A stretch of 64,000 bases of DNA, from assembly GCA_045864775.1 (NCBI GenBank), contig BTVR01000001.1, forward strand, positions 1,054,001-1,118,000, given 5' to 3'. The notes beneath the pieces were generated by a model. It searched no databases and had not been told where the DNA came from. It saw only the letters and a list, made by a program, of their open reading frames with translations. Positions 48,124-57,344 of this stretch are shown piece after piece. A program made the position numbers and the translations under genes. This stretch comes from Macondimonas sp045864775 (GTDB lineage: Bacteria; Pseudomonadota; Gammaproteobacteria; UBA5335). Numbering within the stretch: position 1 is the first letter of the stretch; every line of letters begins with the position of its first letter.

Positions 48124-51011
48124 TGGCTTGGTCGCTGCCGTGGTCACGCAAGTCCGACGCATCGCCTGCGGACGCCGCGAATGCGACCGATGATGCCTGG
48201 GCGCGGCACGTGACGGCGCTGGCGGCACAGGGGGTCGCCGAGCCGGGCAGCGCGCTCGTCCGGGGCCGGCGCAGGCCGGCCACCCAGGACGACCACGATG
48301 CGCTCTATGGCGTCGCGCCGTCGTTCGCGGACTTGCTGCCCTGGGTTGAGTACCTGCCCGGCAGCAAGTGCATGTTGCTGGAAGACGGCCAGTCGGTGGC
48401 GGCCTTCTTCGAACTGGCGCCGGTCGGCACCGAGGGCCGCGAGATGGCCTGGCTGTGGCAGGCGCGCGATGCGCTGGAGAACGCCCTGCAGGACTCCTTT
48501 GACGAGTTGGACGACAACCCCTGGGTGGTGCAGCTCTACGCCCAGGACGAGGCCGACTGGGACAACTATCTGCGCTCCCTGGCGAACTATCTGCAGCCGC
48601 GTGCGCAGGGCAGCGCGTTCAGCGACTTCTACCTGCGCTTCTTCGCCCATCACCTGCGGGCCATCGCCAAGCCGGGCGGCCTGTTCGAGGACACCACGGT
48701 GACGCGCCTGCCGTGGCGCGGCCAGGTGCGGCGCGTGCGCATGGTGGTCTACCGCCGCACGTCCGCGGCCCCGGCCCCGCGGCGCGGCCAGTCGCCCGAG
48801 CAGGCGCTGACCACGATCTGCGACCGCCTCGCCGGCGGGCTGGCGAATGCCGGCGTGAAGGCTCGGCGTCTCGGCGCGGCGGACATCCACGCCTGGCTGC
48901 TGCGCTGGTTCAACCCGAATCCGACCCTGCTCGGCGCCACTGCCGAAGACCGGGAACGCTTCTACGCGCTGACCCGCTACCCGGAAGAGCGGGAGGAGGG
49001 CGAGATCGAACTCGCCAGCGGCACCGACTTCGCGCAGCGCCTGTTCTTCGGCGAGCCCCGTTCGGACGTGCCCAACGGCCTGTGGTTCTTCGACGGCATG
49101 CCGCATCGGGTGATCGTGATGGATCGCCTGCGCACGCCACCCGTGACGGGCCATCTGACGGGCGAGACGCGCAAAGGCGGCGATGCCATGAACGCGCTGT
49201 TCGACCAGATGCCCGAGGACACGGTGATGTGCCTGACGCTGGTCGCCACACCCCAGGACGTGCTGGAGGCGCACCTCAACCACCTCGCCAGGAAGGCCGT
49301 CGGCGAGACCCTGGCCTCGGAGCAGACCCGGCAGGACGTGCAGCAGGCGCGCGGCCTGATCGGCAGCGCGCACAAGCTCTACCGCGGCGCGCTGGCGTTC
49401 TACCTGCGCGGCCGCGACCTGGCCCAGCTCGATGCGCACGGCCTGCAGCTCGTCAACGTGATGCTCAACGCCGGTCTGCAACCGGTACGCGAAGAGGACG
49501 AGGTGGCGCCGCTGAACAGCTATCTGCGCTGGCTGCCGTGCGTGTTCGACCCGGCTGCCGACAAGCGCCAGTGGTACACCCAGCTCATGTTCGCGCAACA
49601 CGCGGCGAACCTGGCGCCGGTCTGGGGCCGCAGTCAGGGCACGGGGCATCCGGGCATCACGTTCTTCAACCGCGGCGGCGGTCCGATCACCTTCGATCCG
49701 TTGAACCGCCTCGACCGGCAGATGAACGCGCATCTGTTCCTGTTCGGCCCCACGGGGTCGGGCAAGAGCGCGACGCTCAACAACATCCTGAATCAGGTGA
49801 CGGCGATCTATCGGCCGCGCCTGTTCATCGTCGAGGCTGGCAACAGCTTCGGCCTGTTCGGCGACTTCGCGGCACGGCTGGGCCTCACCGTGCATCGGGT
49901 GAAGCTCGCGCCCGGCGCGGGCGTCAGTCTGGCTCCGTTCGCCGACGCCTGGCGCCTGGTCGATACGCCGAGCCAGGTACAGACGCTGGACGCCGATGCG
50001 CTCGACGAAGACCAGACCGATGCCGGCATGGCCGTGGAAGGCGATGAGCAGCGCGACGTGCTCGGCGAGCTGGAGATCACTGCACGACTGATGATCACCG
50101 GCGGCGAGGACAAGGAAGAAGCGCGCATGACGCGCGCCGACCGCAGCCTGATCCGCCAGTGCATCCTCGATGCGGCCCAGCATTGCGTGGCGGATGGACG
50201 CACGGTGCTCACGCGCGATGTGCGCGACGCGCTGCGCGAGCGCGCCCGCGACGCCACGCTGCCGGAGATGCGGCGCGCACGGCTGCTGGAGATGGCCGAC
50301 GCCATGGATATGTTCTGCCAGGGCGTGGACGGCGAGATGTTCGACCGATCCGGCACGCCGTGGCCCGAAGCGGACATCACCATCGTGGATCTCGCCACCT
50401 TCGCGCGCGAGGGCTACAACGCCCAACTCTCGATTGCCTACATCTCGCTCATCAACACGGTCAACAACATCGCCGAACGCGACCAGTTCCTGGGCCGCCC
50501 GATCATCAACGTGACGGACGAAGGCCACATCATCACGAAGAACCCGCTGCTCGCGCCCTACGTGGTCAAGATCACCAAGATGTGGCGCAAGCTCGGCGCC
50601 TGGTTCTGGCTCGCCACGCAGAACCTGGATGACCTGCCGAAGGCGGCCGAGCCCATGCTCAACATGATCGAGTGGTGGATCTGCCTGTCGATGCCGCCCG
50701 ATGAAGTCGAGAAGATCGCGCGCTTCCGCGAACTCAACGCTTCGCAGAAGGCGCTGATGCTCTCGGCACGCAAGGAGGCCGGCAAGTTCAGCGAGGGCGT
50801 CATCCTGTCCAAGTCGATGGAGGTGCTGTTCCGCGCCGTGCCGCCCAGCCTCTACCTGGCGATGGCGATGACCGAGCCCGAGGAGAAAGCCGAACGCTTC
50901 CAGTTGATGCAGCAGCACGGCATCAGCGAGCTGGACGCCGCCTTCCGCGTGGCCGAGAAGATCGACCGTGCGCGGGGCATCGAACCTCTGGCGCTGGACA
51001 CGTTGGCCTGA
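48123..51011 (+). CDS. Conjugative transfer ATPase (VirB4/TraC-like)
   Basis: A 962-aa ATPase. Walker A is GPTGSGKS (residues 542-549); Walker B and the following VTDEGHIITKNPLLAPYVVKITKMWRKLGAWFWLATQNLDDLP lie about residues 795-840. The N-terminal half binds the membrane complex. It powers pilus biogenesis and substrate transfer. The length and position after the TIGR03751 lipoprotein match the TIGR03744 (PFL_4706) ATPase. An antisense ORF of equal length is a GC-driven shadow. Confidence 0.95.
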   Translation: MAWSLPWSRKSDASPADAANATDDAWARHVTALAAQGVAEPGSALVRGRRRPATQDDHDALYGVAPSFADLLPWVEYLPGSKCMLLEDGQSVAAFFELAPVGTEGREMAWLWQARDALENALQDSFDELDDNPWVVQLYAQDEADWDNYLRSLANYLQPRAQGSAFSDFYLRFFAHHLRAIAKPGGLFEDTTVTRLPWRGQVRRVRMVVYRRTSAAPAPRRGQSPEQALTTICDRLAGGLANAGVKARRLGAADIHAWLLRWFNPNPTLLGATAEDRERFYALTRYPEEREEGEIELASGTDFAQRLFFGEPRSDVPNGLWFFDGMPHRVIVMDRLRTPPVTGHLTGETRKGGDAMNALFDQMPEDTVMCLTLVATPQDVLEAHLNHLARKAVGETLASEQTRQDVQQARGLIGSAHKLYRGALAFYLRGRDLAQLDAHGLQLVNVMLNAGLQPVREEDEVAPLNSYLRWLPCVFDPAADKRQWYTQLMFAQHAANLAPVWGRSQGTGHPGITFFNRGGGPITFDPLNRLDRQMNAHLFLFGPTGSGKSATLNNILNQVTAIYRPRLFIVEAGNSFGLFGDFAARLGLTVHRVKLAPGAGVSLAPFADAWRLVDTPSQVQTLDADALDEDQTDAGMAVEGDEQRDVLGELEITARLMITGGEDKEEARMTRADRSLIRQCILDAAQHCVADGRTVLTRDVRDALRERARDATLPEMRRARLLEMADAMDMFCQGVDGEMFDRSGTPWPEADITIVDLATFAREGYNAQLSIAYISLINTVNNIAERDQFLGRPIINVTDEGHIITKNPLLAPYVVKITKMWRKLGAWFWLATQNLDDLPKAAEPMLNMIEWWICLSMPPDEVEKIARFRELNASQKALMLSARKEAGKFSEGVILSKSMEVLFRAVPPSLYLAMAMTEPEEKAERFQLMQQHGISELDAAFRVAEKIDRARGIEPLALDTLA

Positions 51012-51024
51012 CGGGAGCGACACG

Positions 51025-51768
51025 ATGCGCAAGCCTTCAATCGCCCGCCGTCATCCCTGGATCGGTCTGCTGATCGTGGCGACGATTGCGGTGGCCTCGT
51101 GGATGCTGCTGCGCGCGCCGCATCCGGCAACCGAGTCCTTGCCCCTGGCCGCCGCCGGGTCCGAAGCGTCGAAACCGGCCGGCCCGCCCTGGCTGTATGG
51201 CCGTGCCGATGCGCGCTTCATGGTGGTCGGGTACGCCGACCTGGAGTGTCCGTACTGCCGGGCCTACTTCCCCACGCTCAAGCGCTGGATCGACGCCCAT
51301 CCCGAGGTGAACTGGCAGTGGCACCATCTGCCGCTGCCCATGCACGAGCCGGCCGCGACTGCTGGGGCACGCCTGGCCGAGTGCGCGGGCGAGGCGGGCG
51401 GACATGCCACGTTCTGGCAGGCCGTGGCGTGGCTCTACTCGAACACCCGTGGCGACGGCCAGGGCCTGCCGGAGGGCCTGCGCTATCCCGACCTTACGCC
51501 AGCCATGCAGGGTTGTCTCGACAGCGAGCGCCCCGATGCGGTCATCCGTGCCCAGGCGGTGGAAGCGGCACAGCAGGGCATCGCGGCCACGCCGGCCCTG
51601 CAACTGCGCGACCGCGAGTCCGGCAAGACCCTCCTGCTGCACGGTCCCATCGAAGGCGATGCCTTGCTGTCGGCCATCGACCTGCTCGCCGCCGGCAGCA
51701 CGACCGTAGCCGAACCCGCCCATTCCCCAGACATGCCCGCCGGCGTTGCCGGTGACATGCCCAGGTAG
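51025..51768 (+). CDS. DsbA-like periplasmic thioredoxin protein
   Basis: A 247-aa protein anchored by an N-terminal helix (WIGLLIVATIAVASWMLL). The thioredoxin fold carries CPYC (Cys75, Cys78) in YADLECPYCRAYF, and WQWHHLPLPMHEP and the cis-Pro ATPALQLRD follow. It is expected to form or shuffle disulfides of Cys-rich transfer proteins such as the TraU-like protein. Its last ten codons lie inside the fourth copy of the structured leader of radC. Confidence 0.88.
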   Translation: MRKPSIARRHPWIGLLIVATIAVASWMLLRAPHPATESLPLAAAGSEASKPAGPPWLYGRADARFMVVGYADLECPYCRAYFPTLKRWIDAHPEVNWQWHHLPLPMHEPAATAGARLAECAGEAGGHATFWQAVAWLYSNTRGDGQGLPEGLRYPDLTPAMQGCLDSERPDAVIRAQAVEAAQQGIAATPALQLRDRESGKTLLLHGPIEGDALLSAIDLLAAGSTTVAEPAHSPDMPAGVAGDMPR

Positions 51769-51845
51769 CCATCGATCTTCAAGGCTGCGGCGCGGCTTGT
51801 CCGCGTTGATCGAAACCGGTTCGCATCGCATCCCTTGACGCGAAC
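51739..51845 (+). ncRNA. Covarying multi-hairpin leader, copy 4 (upstream of radC)
   Basis: Stem A GCCGGC/GCCGGT (51739-51753), B GTAGCC/GGCTGC (51765-51788), C CGCGG/CCGCG (51791-51805), D GTTCGC/GCGAAC (51819-51845), then CCACCGC/GCGGTGG. It lies 118 nt before radC and overlaps the end of the DsbA-like gene. Its position recalls the published radC RNA motif, though identity must be tested. Confidence 0.78.
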
Positions 51846-51901
51846 AGCCACCGCATCCGCGGTGGTGGATGCCCGCTCGTCACCCGTTCCATCCCCATCG
51901 T

Positions 51902-51927
51902 CCCCAGGAGGGTTTGCCCTCCTGGGG
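51902..51927 (+). promoter_or_regulatory. Perfect hairpin in the radC leader
   Basis: Arms CCCCAGGAGGG/CCCTCCTGGGG around TTTG, 36 nt before the radC ATG. The arm contains AGGAGG, so the stem could act as a decoy for or a control on ribosome binding. Confidence 0.6.
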
Positions 51928-51963
51928 CAGGCGCCCTCCGATCTCATCCATTGGAGGTTCGCC

Positions 51964-52458
51964 ATGTCTCTTGTCATCGCCGACTCCCGCCCGGAGTCGC
52001 TCACCCTGATCGCCGCCCAACACGAAGACTGGATCATCCGGCAGGCCATCACCCTGCTGGAGAACCGCGTGTTCAAGGCCGGTCCGGCGCTGGGCAGTCC
52101 CGCCGCCGTGCGCGACTACCTGCGCCTGAAACTGGTCGCGGAGCCGAACGAAATCTTCGCCGTCGTGTTTCTCGACAACCAGCACCAGGTGCTCGCCTTT
52201 GAGCCGCTGTTCAAGGGCACGGTCGACCAGACTTCGGTGTATCCGAGGGTAGTGGTCCAGCGTGCGCTGGCGCTCAACGCTTCGGCGCTGATCCTGGCGC
52301 ATCAGCATCCCTCGGGGAACACCGAGCCCTCGGCCGCTGATCGTGCGATCACCGAGCGGCTGAAGAGCGCCCTGGCAACCGTCGATGTCCGGGTGCTGGA
52401 CCACTTCATCGTCGGCAAGGGCAGTCCGTACTCGTTCGCCGAAGCCGGCTTGTTGTAG
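51964..52458 (+). CDS. radC: ICE-borne RadC family protein (JAB/MPN domain)
   Basis: A 164-aa RadC of the short, mobile-element type, lacking the N-terminal HhH region of chromosomal RadC. The JAMM metal site is HQHPSGNTEPSAAD (His113, His115, Asp126), with VVFLDNQHQVL as the preceding strand. The role is unsettled; family members are linked to DNA repair or to aiding establishment of incoming DNA. It has a long structured leader and its own terminator. Confidence 0.94.
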   Translation: MSLVIADSRPESLTLIAAQHEDWIIRQAITLLENRVFKAGPALGSPAAVRDYLRLKLVAEPNEIFAVVFLDNQHQVLAFEPLFKGTVDQTSVYPRVVVQRALALNASALILAHQHPSGNTEPSAADRAITERLKSALATVDVRVLDHFIVGKGSPYSFAEAGLL

Positions 52459-52476
52459 CGCACTCATTTCGTCACC

Positions 52477-52506
52477 ACGGGAGCCCTTGGCTCCCGTTTC
52501 TTTTCG
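52477..52506 (+). terminator. Rho-independent terminator after radC
   Basis: ACGGGAGCC/GGCTCCCGT stem with a 3-nt loop followed by TTCTTTTC. Confidence 0.88.
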
Positions 52507-52610
52507 CCGGTCCGCAGGGAATCGGGGCTGACCGGTTTCGGTTTCTTTGTCGTTCCCTGATCTGCATTGCGCTCGACTACGAGCCTGCATCGACTCCGCG
52601 GAGGCGCGAC

Positions 52611-53060
52611 ATGCCGGCTCATTCCCTCAACCTTCCTGCCGCCTCGCGGCGCCCCTTGGCCGCCAGGCTGGCCGCTGGCCTGTGCGCCGCGCTGCTCGGC
52701 CCCATCGCGGCGGCCGCTGATGTGCTCGTCGTCACCGACAGCCGTCATCCGGTGCAGGCCCCGCCCGGCGTGCAGGTCATCGAGCTGGACCAGGCCGCGC
52801 GCATCGAGGTCGAACTCGCCGCGCACCTGCCGGCCAACCCCCAACAGGCCGCGGCCCTCGTGCGGCAGCGGTTGCATGACGGCGGCGAGGCCCTGCAGCG
52901 CCGCATCGGCCATGCCTACCAAGGTGTCGCGGATGCCTGGGGGCTGGGCATCGCCAAGATTCCCGCCGTGGTGGTCGATCGACGCTACGTGGTCTACGGC
53001 GAGCCCAACGTGCCCCGCGCCGTCGCGCGCATCAACGCCTACCGGAGCACGCAGCCATGA
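52611..53060 (+). CDS. TIGR03757-family ICE protein
   Basis: A 149-aa exported protein: N-terminal export region (LAARLAAGLCAALLGPIAAAA), then DVLVVTDSRHPVQAPPGVQVIELDQAARIEVELAAHLPANPQQAAALVRQRL and AYQGVADAWGLGIAKIPAVVVDRRYVVYGEPNV. This matches TIGR03757, related in layout to TrbC/TraW-like periplasmic assembly proteins. It begins a further transfer operon and overlaps the TIGR03756 gene by 4 nt. Confidence 0.92.
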   Translation: MPAHSLNLPAASRRPLAARLAAGLCAALLGPIAAAADVLVVTDSRHPVQAPPGVQVIELDQAARIEVELAAHLPANPQQAAALVRQRLHDGGEALQRRIGHAYQGVADAWGLGIAKIPAVVVDRRYVVYGEPNVPRAVARINAYRSTQP

Positions 53061-54001
53061 GCCTCCTGCTGGCATCCCGGCGCCTGCGTGCCACCGCCGC
53101 CTCGCTGCTACTGAGCGCGGCCACGTCGACGTTCGCCCTGGACACCGCCACCATCGTCTCGTCGGCGCTGTCCCCCGACTGCCTCGAATACCGCGTGGTC
53201 GGAATCTGCTACTGGCTGTACTGCACGCCATTCGGCTGCTCGGTTCGCACCTCCGTCAAGGTGCGCCACTACGTCCCCGATGCGGTGGTGTCGAGCTACT
53301 CGAACACCGGCGAAAACCCGTGGCTGGAAGTCAGGGCGATGAGCATGCCCAACCCGACCGCCAAGGCGGGCGGTGACGGCACGACCAATCACGACAACGA
53401 GAACAACCTCGCCAAGTTCAAGAACGCCGATGTCATCGGCCATCCGGCCGGGATGGTGTTCAGCCAGTTCGCCAGCGCCTCCGGCTACACCTGCGAAGGC
53501 GCTGGCACGGCCTTCATGCCGTATCTGCTGAGCACGCTCGACACGATCGCCTGGCGCTACAACATCCCGGAAGCGTTCTACCCCGAAGCGCTCATCCCCG
53601 GCCGGCGCGAAATCGGTACGCGCACCGGCCTGAACCTCTGGGGCAACGTGTATCCCCGCGGTGGCTTCCTGCACCAGACCGACGACCACAAGAGCGGCGC
53701 CGTGGTCGCGCAGCGCGCGGGCGACATCGTGACGCGCCGCGGCCAGATCCACGTGTACCAGCCTCTGCTGGCCAACGCCCGCGACGGCTACTGGCCGGCC
53801 GGCGCGCTGATGGAGACCGACGCCTCGACGGGCAAGTGGCAGGAGCTGACGCCCACGCTCTCGAACACTTGCGTGGTCTTCCCGCACAGCGGCACCCGCG
53901 TGCAGGCCCAGCAGGGCGACTACGCCTGGGCCTTGTGGCGGCCGTACTCCTGCTGCCGGCGCCGTGGCCAGGTCTTCCTCGGCAGCGTCGATTTCATGTG
54001 A
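53057..54001 (+). CDS. TIGR03756-family (TraU-like) ICE protein
   Basis: A 314-aa secreted protein. After the signal peptide (ending TFA) come Cys-rich segments (LSPDCLEYRVVGICYWLYCTPFGCSVRTSVKVRHYVPDAVVSSY) and a C-terminal WRPYSCCRRRGQVFLGSVDF typical of TraU family proteins. TraU is a periplasmic factor needed for DNA transfer. The many Cys residues explain the DsbA-like gene nearby. Confidence 0.93.
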   Translation: MSLLLASRRLRATAASLLLSAATSTFALDTATIVSSALSPDCLEYRVVGICYWLYCTPFGCSVRTSVKVRHYVPDAVVSSYSNTGENPWLEVRAMSMPNPTAKAGGDGTTNHDNENNLAKFKNADVIGHPAGMVFSQFASASGYTCEGAGTAFMPYLLSTLDTIAWRYNIPEAFYPEALIPGRREIGTRTGLNLWGNVYPRGGFLHQTDDHKSGAVVAQRAGDIVTRRGQIHVYQPLLANARDGYWPAGALMETDASTGKWQELTPTLSNTCVVFPHSGTRVQAQQGDYAWALWRPYSCCRRRGQVFLGSVDFM

Positions 54002-54011
54002 GGAACCCACG

Positions 54012-55418
54012 ATGAACGCCTCCCTCCCTGACCTCCTGCGCCGCGCGAAATCGCCCCTGCGGGCCACGCTGCTCGTGGCGGCCATCACGCTGGCCGTCGG
54101 CGCTGCCTGGGCGCAGACCCGCATCGACCCCAATGGCGTGAACGTCAGCGGCAGCGTGATCGGCGACGACGTGCTCTACAGCATCGGCGGCGGCCGGGCC
54201 GTGTCGATGGGGGGTGCCGGCAACATGCAGAGCATCGGCGTGGGGATCGGCTGGAACAGCAACCTGATCTGCGGCGACATGAGCATCACCACGACGCTGC
54301 AGAACCAGCTCAACGGCATCACCAACGGCTTCCAGACGATCATGAGCAACGTGATCCAGAACGCCACCAGCGCCGTGGCCTCGCTGCCGGCCCTGATCAT
54401 CCAGCGCGCCGACCCGGGCCTGTACAACCTGCTCACCAACGGCATCCTCCAGGCGCGCCTGGATTTCGACCGCTCGAAGATGACCTGCCGGGCCATCGCC
54501 AATCGCATGGCGGACATGGCCGGCGGCCAGGCCGGCTGGGACCAGCTCGCCGAAGGGATGGCGCTGCGGGATGCGGTCAGCAGCACCGATGCCGTCTCCG
54601 CCATCGAGCAGGCCGAGTCCAACAAAGGAAACAACGGCGTGCCATGGGTCGGCGGCGGCAACGCGGGCGGCTCCGGTCAGAGTTCGATCAAGGTGATCGG
54701 CGATGTGACGCGCGCGGGCTACAACCTGCTCAACGGGCGCAGCGCCACCGATACCTCGTCGATCGCGCGCAGCGCCTGCGGCAACCGCCTGACCTGCCAG
54801 ACCTGGTCGTCGCCTGGCGCGGCCGCGGCCTTTGCGAACCGCGTGTTGGGCGAACGCGAGCAACGCACCTGCGAAAACTGCACGAAGACCCAGACCACGC
54901 CAGGCGTCGGGCTCACGCCAGTGATCCAGGAAGAGTACGAGACCAAGCTGCAGGTGCTGCAGGAGCTGGTGACGGGCGCCCGGCCGACGACGCCGGCCAA
55001 TCTCGACGCAGCCGGCAGCAGCTCGCTGCCGATCACTCGCGGCGTGATCGAGGCCCTGCGTGACGAACCCGACCAGGACGTGCTGGGCAAGCGCCTGGCG
55101 TCGGAGGCGGCGCTGTCCAGCGTGCTGGAGAAGGCCCTGCTGCTGCAGCGCACGTTGCTCACCGGCAAGAAGGAGCCGAACGTCGCCGCCAACGAGCTGG
55201 CCGTGCAGGCGGTCGACCAGGAGAACAGCGCGCTGGAGCAGGAGATCAACAACCTCAAGACTGAGCTGGAGCTGCGCCGCACGCTGGCCGGCAACTCGGC
55301 GATGGCGATCATCCAGCGCCACAGCACCCGCGCTGCCGGCTCGCGCGGCATCTTCGAGGGCGACACCACGCGCGACCGTCTGCGGGAGGTCCAGAAGCCG
55401 CGGAGCGGTACGCCATGA
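54012..55418 (+). CDS. TIGR03755-family ICE protein
   Basis: A 468-aa secreted protein with signal peptide ending AWAQ. The conserved GGGRAVSMGGAGNMQSIGVGIGWNSNLICGDMSI segment is typical of the family, with Cys residues in SACGNRLTCQTW and RTCENCTKTQ. The C-terminal part is helical (AVDQENSALEQEINNLKTELELRRTL). It is probably a TraH-like assembly protein. It overlaps the next gene by 4 nt. Confidence 0.92.
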   Translation: MNASLPDLLRRAKSPLRATLLVAAITLAVGAAWAQTRIDPNGVNVSGSVIGDDVLYSIGGGRAVSMGGAGNMQSIGVGIGWNSNLICGDMSITTTLQNQLNGITNGFQTIMSNVIQNATSAVASLPALIIQRADPGLYNLLTNGILQARLDFDRSKMTCRAIANRMADMAGGQAGWDQLAEGMALRDAVSSTDAVSAIEQAESNKGNNGVPWVGGGNAGGSGQSSIKVIGDVTRAGYNLLNGRSATDTSSIARSACGNRLTCQTWSSPGAAAAFANRVLGEREQRTCENCTKTQTTPGVGLTPVIQEEYETKLQVLQELVTGARPTTPANLDAAGSSSLPITRGVIEALRDEPDQDVLGKRLASEAALSSVLEKALLLQRTLLTGKKEPNVAANELAVQAVDQENSALEQEINNLKTELELRRTLAGNSAMAIIQRHSTRAAGSRGIFEGDTTRDRLREVQKPRSGTP

Positions 55419-55768
55419 GCCGGCTGGCCTGGCTGCGGCTGCCATGGCTGTTCAACCGCCGAGTCGGCGTGGCGCTGCTGTGGACCTTGCTGGTGGTGGC
55501 CGCCGCGGTGGCGGTGAACATCGCCGGCATCCACGTGGTCGGCGGCGTCGAGGGCTGGCAGCACTGGCTGCAGGCGCACGCCGGCCACTTCTTCGTGTGG
55601 CGGCTGTGCCTCTACGGAGCGACGGCCTACGGCTGGTGGTGGATGCGTCGGCGCCTGTTGCGGCGGGAGCCGTCCCGCGAGACGCATCAGCGCCTGCTGC
55701 GCACGGAGGTCGCGGCCGTGATCGCCGTGGTCGCGCTGGAAGCCAGCCAACTGTTGCGGCACGGCTGA
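55415..55768 (+). CDS. Small membrane ICE protein (117 aa)
   Basis: Three hydrophobic segments (VGVALLWTLLVVAAAVAVNIAGI; FFVWRLCLYGATAYGWWWM; VAAVIAVVALEASQLL) with a basic loop RRRLLRREPSRETHQRLLRTE. It fills the usual position between the TIGR03755 and TraG-like genes. The function is unknown; it may be an accessory of the TraG-like protein. Confidence 0.82.
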   Translation: MSRLAWLRLPWLFNRRVGVALLWTLLVVAAAVAVNIAGIHVVGGVEGWQHWLQAHAGHFFVWRLCLYGATAYGWWWMRRRLLRREPSRETHQRLLRTEVAAVIAVVALEASQLLRHG

Positions 55769-55783
55769 GACCGGGAGGCAGGC

Positions 55784-57316
55784 ATGACGCTCTACACCAC
55801 GGACTACCTGGAGTATTACCTGACCCTGGTGGCTTGGGTGGTCAACAACGGCATCTGGAGCATCCTCGTGGCCAGCGGCGTGTTCGCGCTGCCGTTCGTG
55901 GCCATCGTGATCCAGGAATGGCTCAAGGCCCGCAGCGAAGGTGCGGACGAAGGCAACAAGGGCGTGCTGTCGTCGATGCGCATCGAGAACCGGGTGTGGG
56001 TGGCGATCGTGGTTATCATGTTCGCCGGCATCCCGTTCATCCCGGCGGATCTCGCCACGATCAAGTTCGACACCACGCGCTCCGCGCAATGCCAGGTCAA
56101 CGTCCCGCTGCCCAACGACACGGGCTGGTCCAACGTCTACACGGCGCTCAACGACCAGAGCGCGCTGGTGCCGGTGTGGTGGTTCTTCATGCACGCCCTC
56201 TCGAAGGCTGTCACGGGCGCCGCGGTGGCGGCGATTCCCTGCGGCACGGACCTGCGTCAGATTCGCATGGATGTGGATTCCACGCGCATCGACGATCCGG
56301 TGCTGGCACAGGAGGTCGCCGACTTCACGCACGACTGCTACGGGCCGTCGCGCGCCAAGCTGTTCATGAACCGGCCGACGCTCTCCGACGAGCAGATGAA
56401 CGACGTCACCTGGATCGGGTCGAGTTACTTCCTCGACACGCCCGGCTTCTATGACACCTATCGCGCCAAGACCCCACGCACGGCCTGGCCCTACGACGCG
56501 ACCCGCGATGCGGGGCTGGCACAGGTGGACAGCGGCGGCGGCTATCCGTCTTGCCGGCAGTGGTGGGCCGATGGCGGCCAGGGACTGCGCAGCCGGCTGC
56601 TGGCACAGGTCGACCCGGACCTGCTGACCCGCATCGGGCGCTGGGTGGGCTTCCTGTCGCAGAGCGAGGTCAATGACTCGGTGATCCGCGCCGTGGTCTC
56701 GCCGAGGCAGCAGAAGATGAACCAGGGCGCCGTCTACACCGACTACGGCGGCCAGATCGACAAGACGCTGCCGAACATCGTCACGCGCGGCGCGAGCGAC
56801 CTGGGTCTGACCGTCGGTTCGCTGGGCTTCTTTCCGGCGATGGACGTGGTGCGCCAGGCGCTGCCGATGGTGCTGACGATGCTCAAGATGGCGCTCGTCA
56901 TCTGCATCCCGCTGGTGCTGCTGATCGGCACCTACGACCTGAAGACGGTGGTGACGGTGAGCTGCGTCCAGTTCGCGCTGTTCTTCGTGGACTTCTGGTT
57001 CCAGCTCGCGCGCTGGATCGACAGCACGATCCTGGACGCGCTCTACGGCTGGGGGTTTGGCGCGGACAGGCCGCACACGAACTTCGATCCGCTGATCGGC
57101 TTGAACAACGCCTTTGGCGACATGCTGCTCAACTTCGTCATGGCGATGATGTTCATCGTGCTGCCGACGTTTTGGGTCATGGCTCTCGGATGGGCAGGAG
57201 TTCGCGCTGGAAACTTCCTGGGCGGTCTCATCACTGGCACGTCCGATGCGAAGTCGGCTGGAGGTAGTGGCTCTCGCCTTGCGATGACGGCCGTATCGAA
57301 AGGTGCGGCGAAGTAA
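55784..57316 (+). CDS. TraG N-terminal-like conjugal transfer protein
   Basis: A 510-aa membrane protein. N-terminal helices (LTLVAWVVNNGIWSILVASGVFALPFVAIVI; VWVAIVVIMFAGIPFIPADL) and a C-terminal group (ALVICIPLVLLIGTYDLKTVVTVSCVQFALFFVDFWF; FVMAMMFIVLPTFWVMALGWAGV) flank a periplasmic domain. This is the TraG N-terminal arrangement needed for pilus assembly and mating-pair stabilisation. It is the last gene of the block. Confidence 0.92.
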   Translation: MTLYTTDYLEYYLTLVAWVVNNGIWSILVASGVFALPFVAIVIQEWLKARSEGADEGNKGVLSSMRIENRVWVAIVVIMFAGIPFIPADLATIKFDTTRSAQCQVNVPLPNDTGWSNVYTALNDQSALVPVWWFFMHALSKAVTGAAVAAIPCGTDLRQIRMDVDSTRIDDPVLAQEVADFTHDCYGPSRAKLFMNRPTLSDEQMNDVTWIGSSYFLDTPGFYDTYRAKTPRTAWPYDATRDAGLAQVDSGGGYPSCRQWWADGGQGLRSRLLAQVDPDLLTRIGRWVGFLSQSEVNDSVIRAVVSPRQQKMNQGAVYTDYGGQIDKTLPNIVTRGASDLGLTVGSLGFFPAMDVVRQALPMVLTMLKMALVICIPLVLLIGTYDLKTVVTVSCVQFALFFVDFWFQLARWIDSTILDALYGWGFGADRPHTNFDPLIGLNNAFGDMLLNFVMAMMFIVLPTFWVMALGWAGVRAGNFLGGLITGTSDAKSAGGSGSRLAMTAVSKGAAK

Positions 57317-57344
57317 GGAGCACGTTCTCGCGTTGATGCGACAG

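Noticed and set aside
48144..51032. A 962-codon minus-strand ORF opposite the VirB4-like ATPase
   Set aside because: It is the antisense frame of a GC-rich gene; its translation is low-complexity (His/Gln/Arg-rich) with no domain, whereas the plus strand has all ATPase motifs.
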